In this document: positions 28,501-39,800 of the stretch, in pieces
Layout: the number at the start of each line of letters is the position of its first letter
Position numbering within the stretch: the stretch's first letter is position 1
Origin: Xestospongia bergquistia
Taxonomy: Eukaryota; Porifera; Demospongiae; Haplosclerida; Petrosiidae
Reading direction: 5' to 3'
Assembly: GCA_963965975.1 (NCBI GenBank)
Contig: OZ014416.1
Span: 8,122,001 to 8,186,000, forward strand
DNA: 64,000 nucleotides
Program-made: the position numbers and the translations under genes
Notes under the pieces: model-generated
The model's database searches: none
The model's input: only the letters and a program-made list of their open reading frames with translations
What the model was told of the DNA's origin: nothing

Positions 28501-31500
28501 ATAAAGTAAAATAATAGAGAAGTCTTATGGAAATAAGAAAAGAGATATTAAATTTCTTTCTAGATGAAACAATGAAAACAATGTCTACAACAGTGGGTGG
28601 AGCTAAATCTCTTAAGTGGCTGGAAATGATCTCCTTTGTTATAAAATATATTACTTTAAAAAGTAAACACTAACAAACAATAATAATTTATTATTATTTA
28701 ATTAGTGTACTAACCTTAATATGATGATGAACATTGACATTAGCACCTGATGTAAGTGCTTGAGTTAAAGTTTCTATATTACCATTTTCAGCTGAAGTCA
28801 AAAGTAAGTCATCCTGTTAAAATAAATAATATATTATAACTGTGACATGTACCCACATATAATTAGGTCATGTTTATAATATATCATAACATGTAAGATC
28901 ACTATGTCCATGTCATTATATACAGTAAATATATTATTATATTTATCACTTACATTTCTAACTTGGTCCATATCTCTTGCTCCAAAAGAACATAAGAGCT
29001 TAACAATGTTATCATGTTTATACCAGTGTGCTAAATAAAGTGGACTATGTCCCCACTATAAAATGAAATAAATTGTTTAATAATAACAATAGAATAAACT
29101 TGTCAAAGTGGACATATATAGTAATATATACACACACATGATCCAAAATAATCTTAGAACTAATCATGTTTATTTCAAGTAAGAACATATTAATATTTTA
29201 TATATTATTTTACATATTAGGTTCATTATATTTTCCAGTTATATTAGTAATTGTTATATATCAAACAACAAATGAGAGCTACTTTGTCCTATCCATACTT
29301 TATTGAAAATTAATTACATTACATTGGCTTTGATCTATATCCTGTCCTACTATACAGGTAGTACTACATATATGTACATGTAGTAGAGATAATAAATGAA
29401 ATATAAATTATATACAATACACACTGACCTTGTTAGAAATATTAGGATCTGCATTTGACTGTAGAAGAAATTGGACTACCTCAGTATGACCATTAAGTGA
29501 GGCTAAATGTAAAGCTGTATTATCATCCTAATAATAAAACAACAAAGAATGTGAATGAAAATATGACTACTATAATTTTAAAAATACTACAGTAAGAGAA
29601 TATAACTAAGTCTGGTAATCAGTTACAGTATATAGTGAAGATATCACAGCAATGTTGAACATCATACTATAGAGTTAGTAACAGTATAAAAATATATGTG
29701 TACACAGATGAAGTAGTGACTTTGTTGTCAATATCAGAATTACTCTAATTCCTTGTCTATTACAGCAATACAACAAGATTGTTTATTGAGGTATCTAGAT
29801 ATAGTAAGTTCATAATATAGAAGTCAAATTATATATTGAACTGTGGATTCTTATTATGTACTGTGACTTTGAGTATCATACTTTGGTTTTCAATTGTTAG
29901 TATCAATACACAAACTATTTCAATGTCCTAGTGTTTTCATCATTATTGAATTACTATATTACAATGTTATGACATATACAGTATAGCTCATTAGGGTTTG
30001 AATATTTCATGACAAAAATATCATTCAAAGTATTAAATCTTGTACATCTGACTTCTCATTAAAATATTGTTTTTAAATAAACTTATAGTTGTCAAATTAA
30101 TGAGTTATCCTTTACTAGAAACAATCATTTATTATAATAAGATATAACTTACAAAGTATTGTACTTGAACATTCACATTAACATTCTTCTTTAAAGATTC
30201 TTTCACTATATCTAATAGTCCTTCTACAGCAGCTGCTAACATAATTTCATCCTAAGAAATCACAATAAGTAAATACAGATAATGTACATTATAATAAATA
30301 CAACAGTATATATTAGGAATACACATGTACATAAATGTCACATGACACAGATTTTATCAACCAGTAGCTCCATTATTAACTATATATAAAGTACATGATC
30401 ATGTACAGTGTTATATAACTATATCCTACATATGATAGTATACTTTATTTATCTGAAATGATTTCAAGACATTCACAAATAAATAGATAAAGATCTCCTT
30501 TATGATAGAAGATTTACAGTGCTATCATAGAGTTAAGATGGATAGCTAGTCAAAGACAATTTAGTCATAGTTTAGAAATACATTCAGTCCAATTCAATCT
30601 CCTTTTCAAAAGTCTTACAAACCAATTAACACAAAAAACAAAGACTAAATAGAAGCTTGACAAATATTAAATACTAAAATCAACTTCATTTTACAACCTG
30701 TTTGAGTGTGTGTTAATAAGGTCTATTGAATTTCATTAGTCATTAATAAACATTCCTGTGGTTACATGTTCTGAAAAACCAATTAATTCCATACCAAAAC
30801 GTGACAGATATACAAACATTTACCTAGTACTAAAATACTCAGCATTATATGTTAACTTTAATTAATGTAATTATAAATGTTATATGAAGTCAATTGATAA
30901 CACTGTTGTACCTTATAATGTTATATGACATGTTTTAAACTAATGATTTAATGATAGTTATTAACTATATAAACTAATATTAATAGAAAGATAGTGTGGA
31001 TATAAACAGAATATAGGTATATAACAATTATATTAGTAAATGTCATAATCAATAATTATTATCTATTAAATGTATTGTTGTGTATAAGGATTTGGGCAAT
31101 AAATAGAATACATTTTAATATAAGTATGTACATGTACATAATATTAATATAACAATCAAATACTTTAAGTTATATTAAATATTGACCTCAACTACATACA
31201 TGTACATACTTACATAATCAGAAGTAGCACCTGCATTTTTTAAGAACTCTACTATTGTCTTATGACCTTTGATATATGCTATAGTATGAGGTATTCTACC
31301 CTATATAATGAAGAAAGACATTTTAATATATGAAATAAAATCCAATTACATATATTGTGTATACACAATACAAACTATTACTTTACATTGACATGTATCA
31401 TTAATTAAGACATTATTATTACACAATATAATGGATTTATTCTATTAAATTATAAGACAATATTAAAAATACTACAAGTAAAGATCATGTATGTTATTAA

Positions 31501-31985
31501 TTGTGGATACTAATTTAATAACTTTAATAAATAGAATAATAATTAATAAATTGTGCAAATGTTGAAGTTGTTAATTAATATTTAGGGTGTGGTTAAAATG
31601 AATTAATACTCATTAAATATATATAACTATATGTCTATAGTTTGTAAGATATTATCACTTCATGAACAATTTAAGTTATAAAGAAACTGTGTACATGTTA
31701 GTATGAGGAAAAGAACAATTTGATTGTTTAACTAGTTACCATTTTGTCTAGTTATATAAAGACTTAATTAGTCAACTTTAACAGCTGCTATATGAATGTA
31801 ATATACTGTAATTGATTGAATGTGATAGTCACTTTTCCTGGACATATCTCTACATATTAAACATTACTCTACTTAATAATAATATATAATGTATTGATTA
31901 TATACTAACACATGTAGTATACTGGATTAGTTAATAATATACTTACAATTCTCCACTGCTCTCTCTTTGAAAATTGAGCTGCCAT
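13215..31985 (-). CDS. Ankyrin-repeat protein with basic linker and C-terminal CARD-like domain (gene C)
   Basis: Eighteen exons join in phase: 31947-31985 (ATG, 13 residues), 31214-31300, 30153-30251, 29429-29527, 28954-29055, 28715-28813, 25400-25501, 23232-23333, 21065-21166, 18900-19001, 16736-16805, 16025-16108, 15833-15883, 15468-15524, 15174-15221, 14644-14717, 13831-13900, 13215-13576; about 582 residues. Nine single-repeat ankyrin exons (all phase 0-0) are followed by a Ser/Thr/Asn-rich linker with nuclear-localisation-like basic clusters (AKRKRSF, KKLK, KRKHSS). The end is a helical CARD-like domain. Four ankyrin exons sit in tandem 2.17-kb units; five more are a duplicate of gene A's. 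Expression and exact exon use are inferred. Confidence 0.75.
13640..14110. repeat. Duplicated linker-exon segment, copy 1
   Basis: This segment is similar to 16540-16995 over about 460 bp, including the exon 13831-13900 and its flanking introns. It is a local direct duplication. Confidence 0.8.
13831..16805 (-). CDS. Linker exons of gene C
   Basis: Seven short exons (48-84 bp; 16736-16805, 16025-16108, 15833-15883, 15468-15524, 15174-15221, 14644-14717, 13831-13900) encode a low-complexity, polar linker. Most are phase 1-1, so they can be skipped without a frame shift. The exons at 13831 and 16736 are duplicates and share DTLPSNTTQQ. Confidence 0.65.
16540..16995. repeat. Duplicated linker-exon segment, copy 2
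   Basis: This is the partner of 13640-14110. It ends shortly before the first 2.17-kb tandem unit and holds exon 16736-16805. Confidence 0.8.
17184..25878. repeat. Tandem array of four ~2.17-kb units, each with one ankyrin exon
   Basis: Units begin at about 17184, 19263, 21428 and 23594, and a partial fifth runs from 25763 to 25878. The spacing is 2165-2167 bp except for unit 1 (2079 bp), which lacks a segment present in units 2-4 (for example 19481-19575). Intronic DNA is almost identical between units. Each unit holds one minus-strand exon of gene C (18900-19001, 21065-21166, 23232-23333, 25400-25501). The array stops abruptly at a hAT fragment. Confidence 0.95.
18900..25501 (-). CDS. Four tandem ankyrin exons of gene C
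   Basis: All four exons are 102 bp and phase 0-0 and encode 34 residues of the form xGxTPAHxAAxxGHVDV. Variable residues across the copies in genomic order: residue 1 Q/G/Q/E, 3 L/V/Q/L, 8 L/L/C/L, 11-12 MN/MN/EK/MN, 18 Q/L/L/L, 23-24 TV/TV/EE/TV, 31 V/V/V/A, 32 T/A/T/T, 33 D/E/D/D, 34 D/N/I/Y. All observed codon differences are non-synonymous. Canonical ankyrin positions (TP, H, AA, GH, LL, G, AD, N) are kept. Confidence 0.9.
25879..27290 (+). pseudogene. Decayed hAT-family transposase (ZNF862-like)
   Basis: Plus-strand coding remnants are antisense to gene C. An upstream fragment (about 25995-26110) resembles the N-terminal zinc-finger region (QTVSWLECETE) but is broken by stops. A frame from 26256 to 26573 and a second, overlapping frame from 26488 to 27282 carry the middle and the C-terminal hAT dimerisation region (STLDYRAVWWRLFHVP, LLFSLPASNAKLERIF, LDDLLLLTSD, IDLWW). 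At least one frameshift and several stops make it inactive. No terminal inverted repeats or target-site duplication were identified by eye. Confidence 0.85.
27291..28074. other. Intronic sequence of gene C
   Basis: It holds a short imperfect repeat of TTATGTTATCTCTTATCA (27295-27356), possibly the outer part of the decayed transposon. Nothing else is recognised. Confidence 0.5.
28075..31612. repeat. Segmental duplicate of 0-4.6 kb (ankyrin exons of gene A)
   Basis: This block is collinear and highly similar to about 50-4580, introns included. It carries five ankyrin exons: 28715-28813, 28954-29055, 29429-29527, 30153-30251 and 31214-31300. Similarity ends at about 31612 (4580 in the other copy). 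Beyond it, the next exon in gene A and the first exon of gene C are unrelated. Confidence 0.93.
31947..31985 (-). CDS. First coding exon of gene C
   Basis: The exon encodes 13 residues (MAAQFSKREQWRI) and then a consensus donor ATT|GTAAGT in phase 0, matching the phase of the ankyrin exon at 31214-31300. It lies just outside the duplicated block, so it supplies a new start to duplicated ankyrin exons. An ATG-first exon this short is plausible but not proven. Confidence 0.6.
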
Positions 31986-32040
31986 TACTAGGAGAGGGTT
32001 GGTATTAATAACTTGATCTCTAATAGAACATTAGATATCA

Positions 32041-32290
32041 ATGTACATATATCAGTTATACTATAATGTACATATATCAGTTATACTATAATGTACATAT
32101 ATCAGTTATACTATAATGTACATATATCAGTTATACTATAATGTACATATATCAGTTATACTATAATGTACATATATCAGTTATACTATAATGTACATAT
32201 ATCAGTTATACTATAATGTACATATATCAGTTATACTATAATGTACATATATCAGTTATACTATAATGTACATATATCAGTTATACTATA
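32041..32290. repeat. 25-bp satellite, ten exact copies
   Basis: The unit ATGTACATATATCAGTTATA plus CTATA is repeated ten times without a visible mismatch. It lies about 60 bp upstream of gene C's first coding exon, so it may sit in its promoter or 5' UTR. Confidence 0.97.
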
Positions 32291-32756
32291 ATGTATCACT
32301 ATATAAAAAGCAGTGTGTCATTTCAATCAACACCTTGGTTACCATAGTTTCATCAATATGATGTAGTCTAGTATGTATAAAGCTATTAAAATGTAATATT
32401 GTGTATTTTGTTGTCTAATATTTGAAAGGGGCCATTAACAAAAGATTAAAACTATTTCAACTGAACTAATCAATATATTAGTTACTATCATTGTAACTAT
32501 TGAAAAGACTGTCTTGATATCAGATTTAACTAAAAATACACTAAGTTATATAAAGAGACGTACTTCCTCTCTATAGTCTCCACTATAATGTTGTTTATAG
32601 GAAGTAATATATCTCGTGTATGTAGTCAACAAGTAAACATTGTAATACTACAAGTGTTTAATATGATCTATGACTCATATTATCTACATAAAGTATTACT
32701 AATTAACTTGTATTTTATATTACTTACCAACTAAGTCACTGATGGTATATCGTGTC

Positions 32757-33010
32757 ACTCTGTTGAAGTTAGCAGCACATTCCTCAGGTACTAGGAAACC
32801 ACGCCTTATTAAATATTTGTGGTTTCAAGTATTTTTGATAGGGTCGAGCTGTAGTTGCTGTATACGGAAACTTACAACAACATTGTATATAGGGTGGAGC
32901 TGTAGTTGCTGTACTCTGTTGAAGTTAGCAGCACATTCCTGTAGGCGGATCTTAAAACCGCGGTATGTGTGAATGTGCTGCTAAACTTCAACAGATTCTT
33001 CAACAGAGTG
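32757..33010. repeat. Compound direct and inverted repeat element
   Basis: CTCTGTTGAAGTTAGCAGCA occurs at 32758 and 32914 in direct orientation, and its complement occurs at 32971-32994 (TGTGCTGCTAAACTTCAACA). The second and third copies form a hairpin with about 24-bp arms (one bulge) and a 30-nt loop. GGAGCTGTAGTTGCTGTA-like boxes at about 32841 and 32896 are also paired. It is more GC-rich than its surroundings and looks like a small mobile element. Confidence 0.75.
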
Positions 33011-33220
33011 CGGGCTAAATGTTAGAGACTAATCGCTTTCAGACTCCATAGCTTTGCTTCTGTATCGAAAACAAAACATTCTATGGTTACTAAAGTGACT
33101 GTAATCCCATCATCTCCTCAGAAGAAAAGTTGCAGTCATTTATTTACCAATGATGAAAGTGTCTTCGGGAGTCAGTTAACTAGACCACCTTGATGTATAA
33201 AAAAAGTCAATTGTAAAGAA

Positions 33221-34330
33221 ATGGACTCAAGTAGCGATCAAATCTCAAATTGTGATGAATCACAGATCGAAGAGGAAGATCTACAATTAAGCATAAGCAC
33301 TAAATACAATTCGATCAGTTTTCAACCAGACTGTCCGTCTCAAGTTCCTAGTTATGGCTGTCAAACTAGTACCAGGACAGAAAATGATGATTTAATAACA
33401 AGTGGTATGTTGCTAAGTATAAATATAATGTATTAAACAACCTATTCATCTTACCTGCTAGTTTGGATAATTACTTAATTTGTTGGAATGTATATTTAAT
33501 TAACGGCTTCAAGTTTGTTCAAGAAGTTAGAGATAACTATATATAATACTTTTATAGAACTTTTGACAAAATTAGTGAAAGAGTTGGAATATAATTGTCA
33601 AACAATTAAAAAGATAGATGGAAGAATCTTTACAGGAAATTAAAAGACACCAAGAAAGAGATTCTGACCCTAACAAACATTCTCTTTAAATTGTCAAGCC
33701 TACAACAGAACTTAAGGTAACTTGTTTCATTTATAGTTGATACATTAATTTTAGAATGCTGTTATTAAAGTGTACAAGTCTATTGAAGGGTATGATGACT
33801 TTGATGATAATAATCTGTGAGACTTTAAGTTGTAAATATCTGTAAAGTTAATGTGATAGATTTTTTTACTTTATAGCAAATTACTGAAGTGTAAACACAA
33901 TCAGACAATACTACAAAAGATCACAGTGGTAAAAGGATTATTATCAAAGACTTTGACAGCAATAATTTTGAGTGAGTTCTTAAAAGTAGTAATTCTCTTA
34001 TTAATTACTTATTGTAAATAGTGGCTGCTCAAGTGTGCTTCACTAGTCTGGCAGTTCAATATAAAATGATCAACACAGATGTTTTTATATCCAAAAAAAG
34101 GAAAGAGAATAGATTGTTACAGGTAATTGTTTGCTCATGTTATTATTATTGTAGTCATTATCACATCACCAGAAGTCATCATGGCATAAGAGTGCTCTTA
34201 AAAGAATGGATGCTATAACTATAAATGATAAAAGGAACTGTCTCTCATATCTTGTCCCAGAACTGATTAGTTTGGAATATAGTGAAACTGAGCTATACAA
34301 CGGGAAAAGCTTCAAAGAAGATTAGTAAGA
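33221..34330 (+). pseudogene. Small unrecognised gene, probably decayed
   Basis: Exon-like pieces are 33221-33404 (ATG; acidic, Ser-rich, ending at donor AGTG|GTATGT), 33558 onward (KLVKELEYNCQTIKK, coiled-coil-like, then a stop unless the frame shifts by one base into MEESLQEIKRHQERD), 34021-34122 and 34155-34325. The last reads SSWHKSALKRMDAITINDKR and ends in a stop. Continuous splicing in frame could not be made, so it may be broken, or a weak gene whose exons I misplace. No known family was recognised. Confidence 0.35.
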
Positions 34331-36819
34331 CCGTTGCCTTGGAGGAGTGAGGTGACATCACTTTTTATGAGTATGGACAAAAAAACACCTTCACTTAATG
34401 TCTTGTAAAGGCTAAATGATGATGTTCCAACATCTAGTTGGACTACCATCTGATCAACATTGTCCAGAAAATGAAGACTGCCAAAATGAGGATTCAAATG
34501 AACTAAATGAACTAAAGTGAGACTAGTTATCATTGATACTATTACCTTTGTGTTTATATTGTTTATTTTATATATCACTTATCACAAAACCATGATTGTA
34601 TTTATTTACATATTATTATTGTATCTATAGTTATCACTTTTTATTTCAATAATTAAAATCTTTGGAATGTTGATAATTCTAATAAATTTACATATTGTAT
34701 ACATAAAATATTAAGTTATAGAAACACTGTTGAATCTTCAAATTTCATCATAAGTTTCCATTAAATGGAATTATTCTGTGTACAATATTTCCAATCATAA
34801 GAAATCTCTTAAGTTTCCTTATAAAAGAATCACATATAAAACTTGATGAAAATATCACATTTCTATACAGAATTCCATAATAGGAATTATTTTTTAACAC
34901 AGTGTATAGTACTGAGTATAAGAGGTAATGTCTATATAGTCACTATATAATTATTGTATCATTATGTCTTCCATGTGACTTCTGTTTAACCACGCCCCTA
35001 TTTCAATTAGTACTAATTACATTCCTCAATCAGTTGATTAGAGTAAGTGTAAATTACTTGACCACTTGTAGTGGATGTTCTATTATAACAAATGTTATAA
35101 TGTATTAATATGTGATATAAACTCTGGAGTCTATGATGTCTTGTTAATAACAATTTCTATATTTTATTACAAGTTTACAATAATGTCTACAAGTTATAAT
35201 AAGTAGGTCTTTAAAGTAACTGATGATGATATAGACAACAATGAATAGTACAGTGAGAGGTTAAAAATAGAAAAGATCAAGAGATTTTTATCCTCACACT
35301 ATATAACTTTAACTATAGTGTTCAGATCTTTTTTGTTTTCATAATATTATTTTTCTATTACTATATCCTTTTGTTTAACATTTAGTAATATTTGTATGTG
35401 TGTTAGTAGTTCTTGTATATGTTGTGTGAATATATGTCTGTATGTACATGTACATGTGTGTGTGTGACATCTAGTAGGTACAGATTGTCTACTAAAATCT
35501 GTAAGGACCTATAGAGGTAAGGACCTATAGAGTATATATGGTATTAGGACAAAGATGACATCAAAGGTTGAATACCTGTATAATATACAAGAACAATTAA
35601 GTTATGTAACTTGAAGAAGGTTAACACAGTTCTCATGTAGATTATGAAATCAGATAATGTTACTAATACTGTTGACTACTCCATTATAAATTAGAGAGAG
35701 AAAGAGACCTGCATGGATATCTAGGTAGGATAATGTTGATAATATTTATATTAAAATTCATCATACAAGTAAATAATTTACACCAAATGTTTCAGTAATC
35801 AGTATGACTATCTTCATCATTGTCAATGGTTCTCCAGGTTTCTATGTTCACTCCAATAAAATTTACATTTGGATAGCATTAATATTATATATATATATAT
35901 ATATAATATACCTGTTTAATCTATGATCATTATTATTCACATATAATACATCATGAGAATTAAGAGATACTAAACACTACATTGTTCTTATTATTAATAT
36001 ACTACTATTACCTACGGATATGAAGTCCAAACAGGAGATAACAACATAGACTTCCCTATCAAGAGGAAACAACAGATGTCCTACCTCATGTTCATCACTG
36101 AAGTTCAAACAAACTAGAATATAAAGATATAGACTACATTGTACATATAGAACATGGTATTGTCTAACTAATTAACCTGAATCTCATAGCTCTGACAATT
36201 ACAACTATATAGATCAAACTACATGACTTGTCATTAGTTAAGTATTAAAAAGAACAATTTAGTACCAACTACTTCTCAGTATCTCATTATATATTATATG
36301 AAATGAAAATTAACTAACCCTTAAAGATTGGTTATAATCACTCAATTAATTTTTTTGTTTTGTTCTTCAGTGTCTTAAATTTATTTTATTCAAAGTCTTC
36401 ACATCATTACTGTATAATAATATACACTTATTTTTTCATCACTACAAAGTAATAATAATAACAATAATATAATGTATTGTAGCTCTATATCTATAGACAC
36501 ACTACATTGTAATATGTAAAAGATTGTCATGTATTGGTACTTATGATCACTTAGAAATATGGAGTAGTTAGTACAGATACAGAGACTCTTATATCAAGTA
36601 TATTTTATTGAACATTATATAATTAATGGCTAAGATCCAATCTAATCTGCAAACGACTGCAAATTAATTTACAATATTAGCACTTCCTTTCACAACATTC
36701 CTTATAAGAGCATTATCACGAATATTTCTACAATGACGCTGTTATATATCAATTATTATTGTTGTAAGACGTCAAATACTGAAATAACATTCCTCTGAAA
36801 ATCGAGAAGTTGATATTTA
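34331..36819. other. Intergenic DNA upstream of gene E
   Basis: The DNA is AT-rich with no coding signal found. It has short simple repeats: (TA)n at about 35888-35905, a duplicated TAAGGACCTATAGAG at about 35501-35530, and a palindromic ATGTACATGTACAT near 35441. Confidence 0.5.
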
Positions 36820-39800
36820 ATGGCAACAGCTTACGAGAGCGATAGTGAGGCTGTCGTCGTGCCCGTATCCGTCGTCATAACGTCTCCTGCTGGAGCTATG
36901 AGTTCAGTTAGTAGTGCAGTAGATGGAGGAGTATCTTGTATACAAGGTGAGCTATATAACCTGTACAATTATAGCAAGCATTGAAACCTACTTTAGTGTT
37001 AAACTATAACTGTTCTTATATATATATATATATCACTGTTGTTTAAGTGAATTAGCAGATGTTCTAATGTCAATAATCAATGTGTTAAAGCTGTCTACTG
37101 GACTGTAATACTCAGATATATCATCATTAGTCTACACAAGATGTTATACTGTACCATTAATTCAATGCAGTATCAAATATATACTATTTATAACTTTTAC
37201 AATGGAGTGTTATATGTTATATAGTGGAATTTAGACTTGTACCTGAGCTAGAGCAATCTGATATCTTAATAATATGATATATCATATATATGCATAGAAC
37301 ATTGTTTATTTATTACCACAGTACGTGACCTTATGTCACAATAATGGAGACATTAAAAACAAAAACAATATTTATAATAATACCTTTTATTAACGTAATA
37401 ATTTCCCTATTATTATAATTAAGGCAAACAACAGAGTAATATAGTAAATAATACTAGACACTAAGGACATCTTAATGGAATTTTAAGTAGACAATTTCAG
37501 GTTTTGTGAGGAAAATCTTGTATGAATATATAGCCCTTTATCACTTCAATTGTAGACTAACCATATTATATTGGTGTTAATGCAATAGTACTTAATATGG
37601 AATAACTCCTTATATGGTTAAATTCAATGATACCAAATTAGTCCAAATATGTTGATGTTTGTTTCCAGTAATTTATTGGAATCTCTTGATTGTCTTAATT
37701 CAATACGTGTCTTAACCTTTAGTAGCATACCAATCGTGTTGTTGCTATCTCCTATAGTACTACAGTAATATTATCAGAACATCACAGGTGCTCTAATTAG
37801 AGATCATTAACGAATAATGCTTTATATCTCCTTTTTGGGAACATGGAGACTCAATGGTCTATGAAAAAGTTAGAGAATTTGATTGATGAGATGGATGGAT
37901 ACATAGATGTTAACGGCTGGATGAGTGGTACTAGACACATGGATTGGTGTCAGTGGGTAGATATATAGATATTAACTGAGACAATGAATGTGACACCTTG
38001 TCTGCAAATTCCTGTGTTGTTATATTGTTTTACAGTTTGTTTAATAGTCAACTTATTTGTAGTTATGACAACAATTTCCTCATTGCTTATAGCTATCTAT
38101 TGTATACAAGATTTAGTTAGTATATAAAGTATTACATATTAGAATGTATTATTGTACAAATTGTTAAGAAAATAAAGTATATTTGAGCAATTAGTGGGGT
38201 CTCTGTCATAAAGTGAAAAATAATAAACAATATTATTATAATAATTGTTATTATTATCATGTGTGGGATGGACTCCTATCAATTCACTCGTTAACATAAT
38301 TAATTGACAATAATCAATTTTCAAATATATAATTCTGTGATCACAACTACTCGTCTCTAGTTACTTCTAAGTAATGTCATATAATATAGAAATTATACTT
38401 TTAATACTCAAAATAGAATAGTATTGACTCCACATTATGTACTGTCATACATACACTATATGCTCAATTCACAGATGACAATTTCTCAGAATAATACCCA
38501 CTCTCAGACATCTACACAAGAGTAAACATAATTACTATTACTATAATAACATTTCTATACTATATATATTAAACTGATACTTGTAAGTAAGAAAACCCTT
38601 ACATCATACATCATATTGACTACTGATAAATTTATATCTATTGAAATAAAAGTTCTGAGGAATTAGTATAACAACTTTATTTTGTAGTCCCTAAGTTGAT
38701 ACTTCATTTATATAACATTGAAGTGTATAAATGATATAATATATAGAAGACTTAATGACAACAGTGGTATTGATTACAAAGATATCATACTCCTTCTAGT
38801 GTACTCCATTACTATTGATCATATGTGTATAGCATAACTTAACAATTTTTCTTATATTAGGTTTCCATCCTAAACAATTATGTTGCAATGGCTTCAGTCA
38901 CCAAAACACAACAAATAGAGAAACCTTTCAAAATAATACCACTCCCTGTGCTCATGAAATAAATATAGATTTCTCTATGGAATGTACTAATGGCAGCCAA
39001 GAATTAACTAGTATGAATGGAGATAATAACTTAGGAGGGTCTGTGGGAGGCAAATTAAATTATGAAAGCAGTTACAGTATGTCTGGTTTATCGCTATTAA
39101 GTGAGTATTATAATTACATTGACCTTATACAACAGCAAATAGAGAATCAATCTATATCTGTCAATCAAGTCCGACTCTCTTTACAATACTTACCTTGTTT
39201 GGTGCAAAAATCAACCAAACATTTTGTCTTCAATCATACTTCACCAATCTCCCAAGCTACAGATATCTCAACACTTTTTTCATCATTAAAGGATATATCT
39301 TCGTGGTATAATCATGGTCTATTTAAGTATCTTACATCAACCTTTCTCAACGAAGAAGGGCGAGAATTAACCAGCCAATACACAACCACTTTACTAAGTT
39401 ATTGTTCCAATGTACTTTTACTACTACCAACTGCATCAACTGGACCACAATGTGTTCAAGGATTTGAAGAAGTCAATGTCCATACTTCTAGTACTCCAGA
39501 CTCATACACACTGGGAGATGCTATACGAATACACGAGTCTGTGGCTGAGATACTTGGTTTAAATAATTTTGTTGTTTTGTTTCAAGGTGTTTCTAAAATT
39601 AAAGTTGGTTCATCGTTCCTTTACTGGATTCCCGAAGCTGTCAGTTCTCTTGCTATCTCAAATGCTGCCAGTAATATACGGAGGATGAGTGAATTAGATA
39701 TTGTACAAATCCAAGCCAAATATGAGACCATTATGTCTACTGATATCAATGAGGTACATCTTAATACATACCATACTTTATATGGAGTTGATATAGTAAT

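Noticed and set aside
32041-32290. Exact short repeats resembling a CRISPR array
   Set aside because: The repeats are head to tail with no spacers, and the DNA is animal nuclear sequence.
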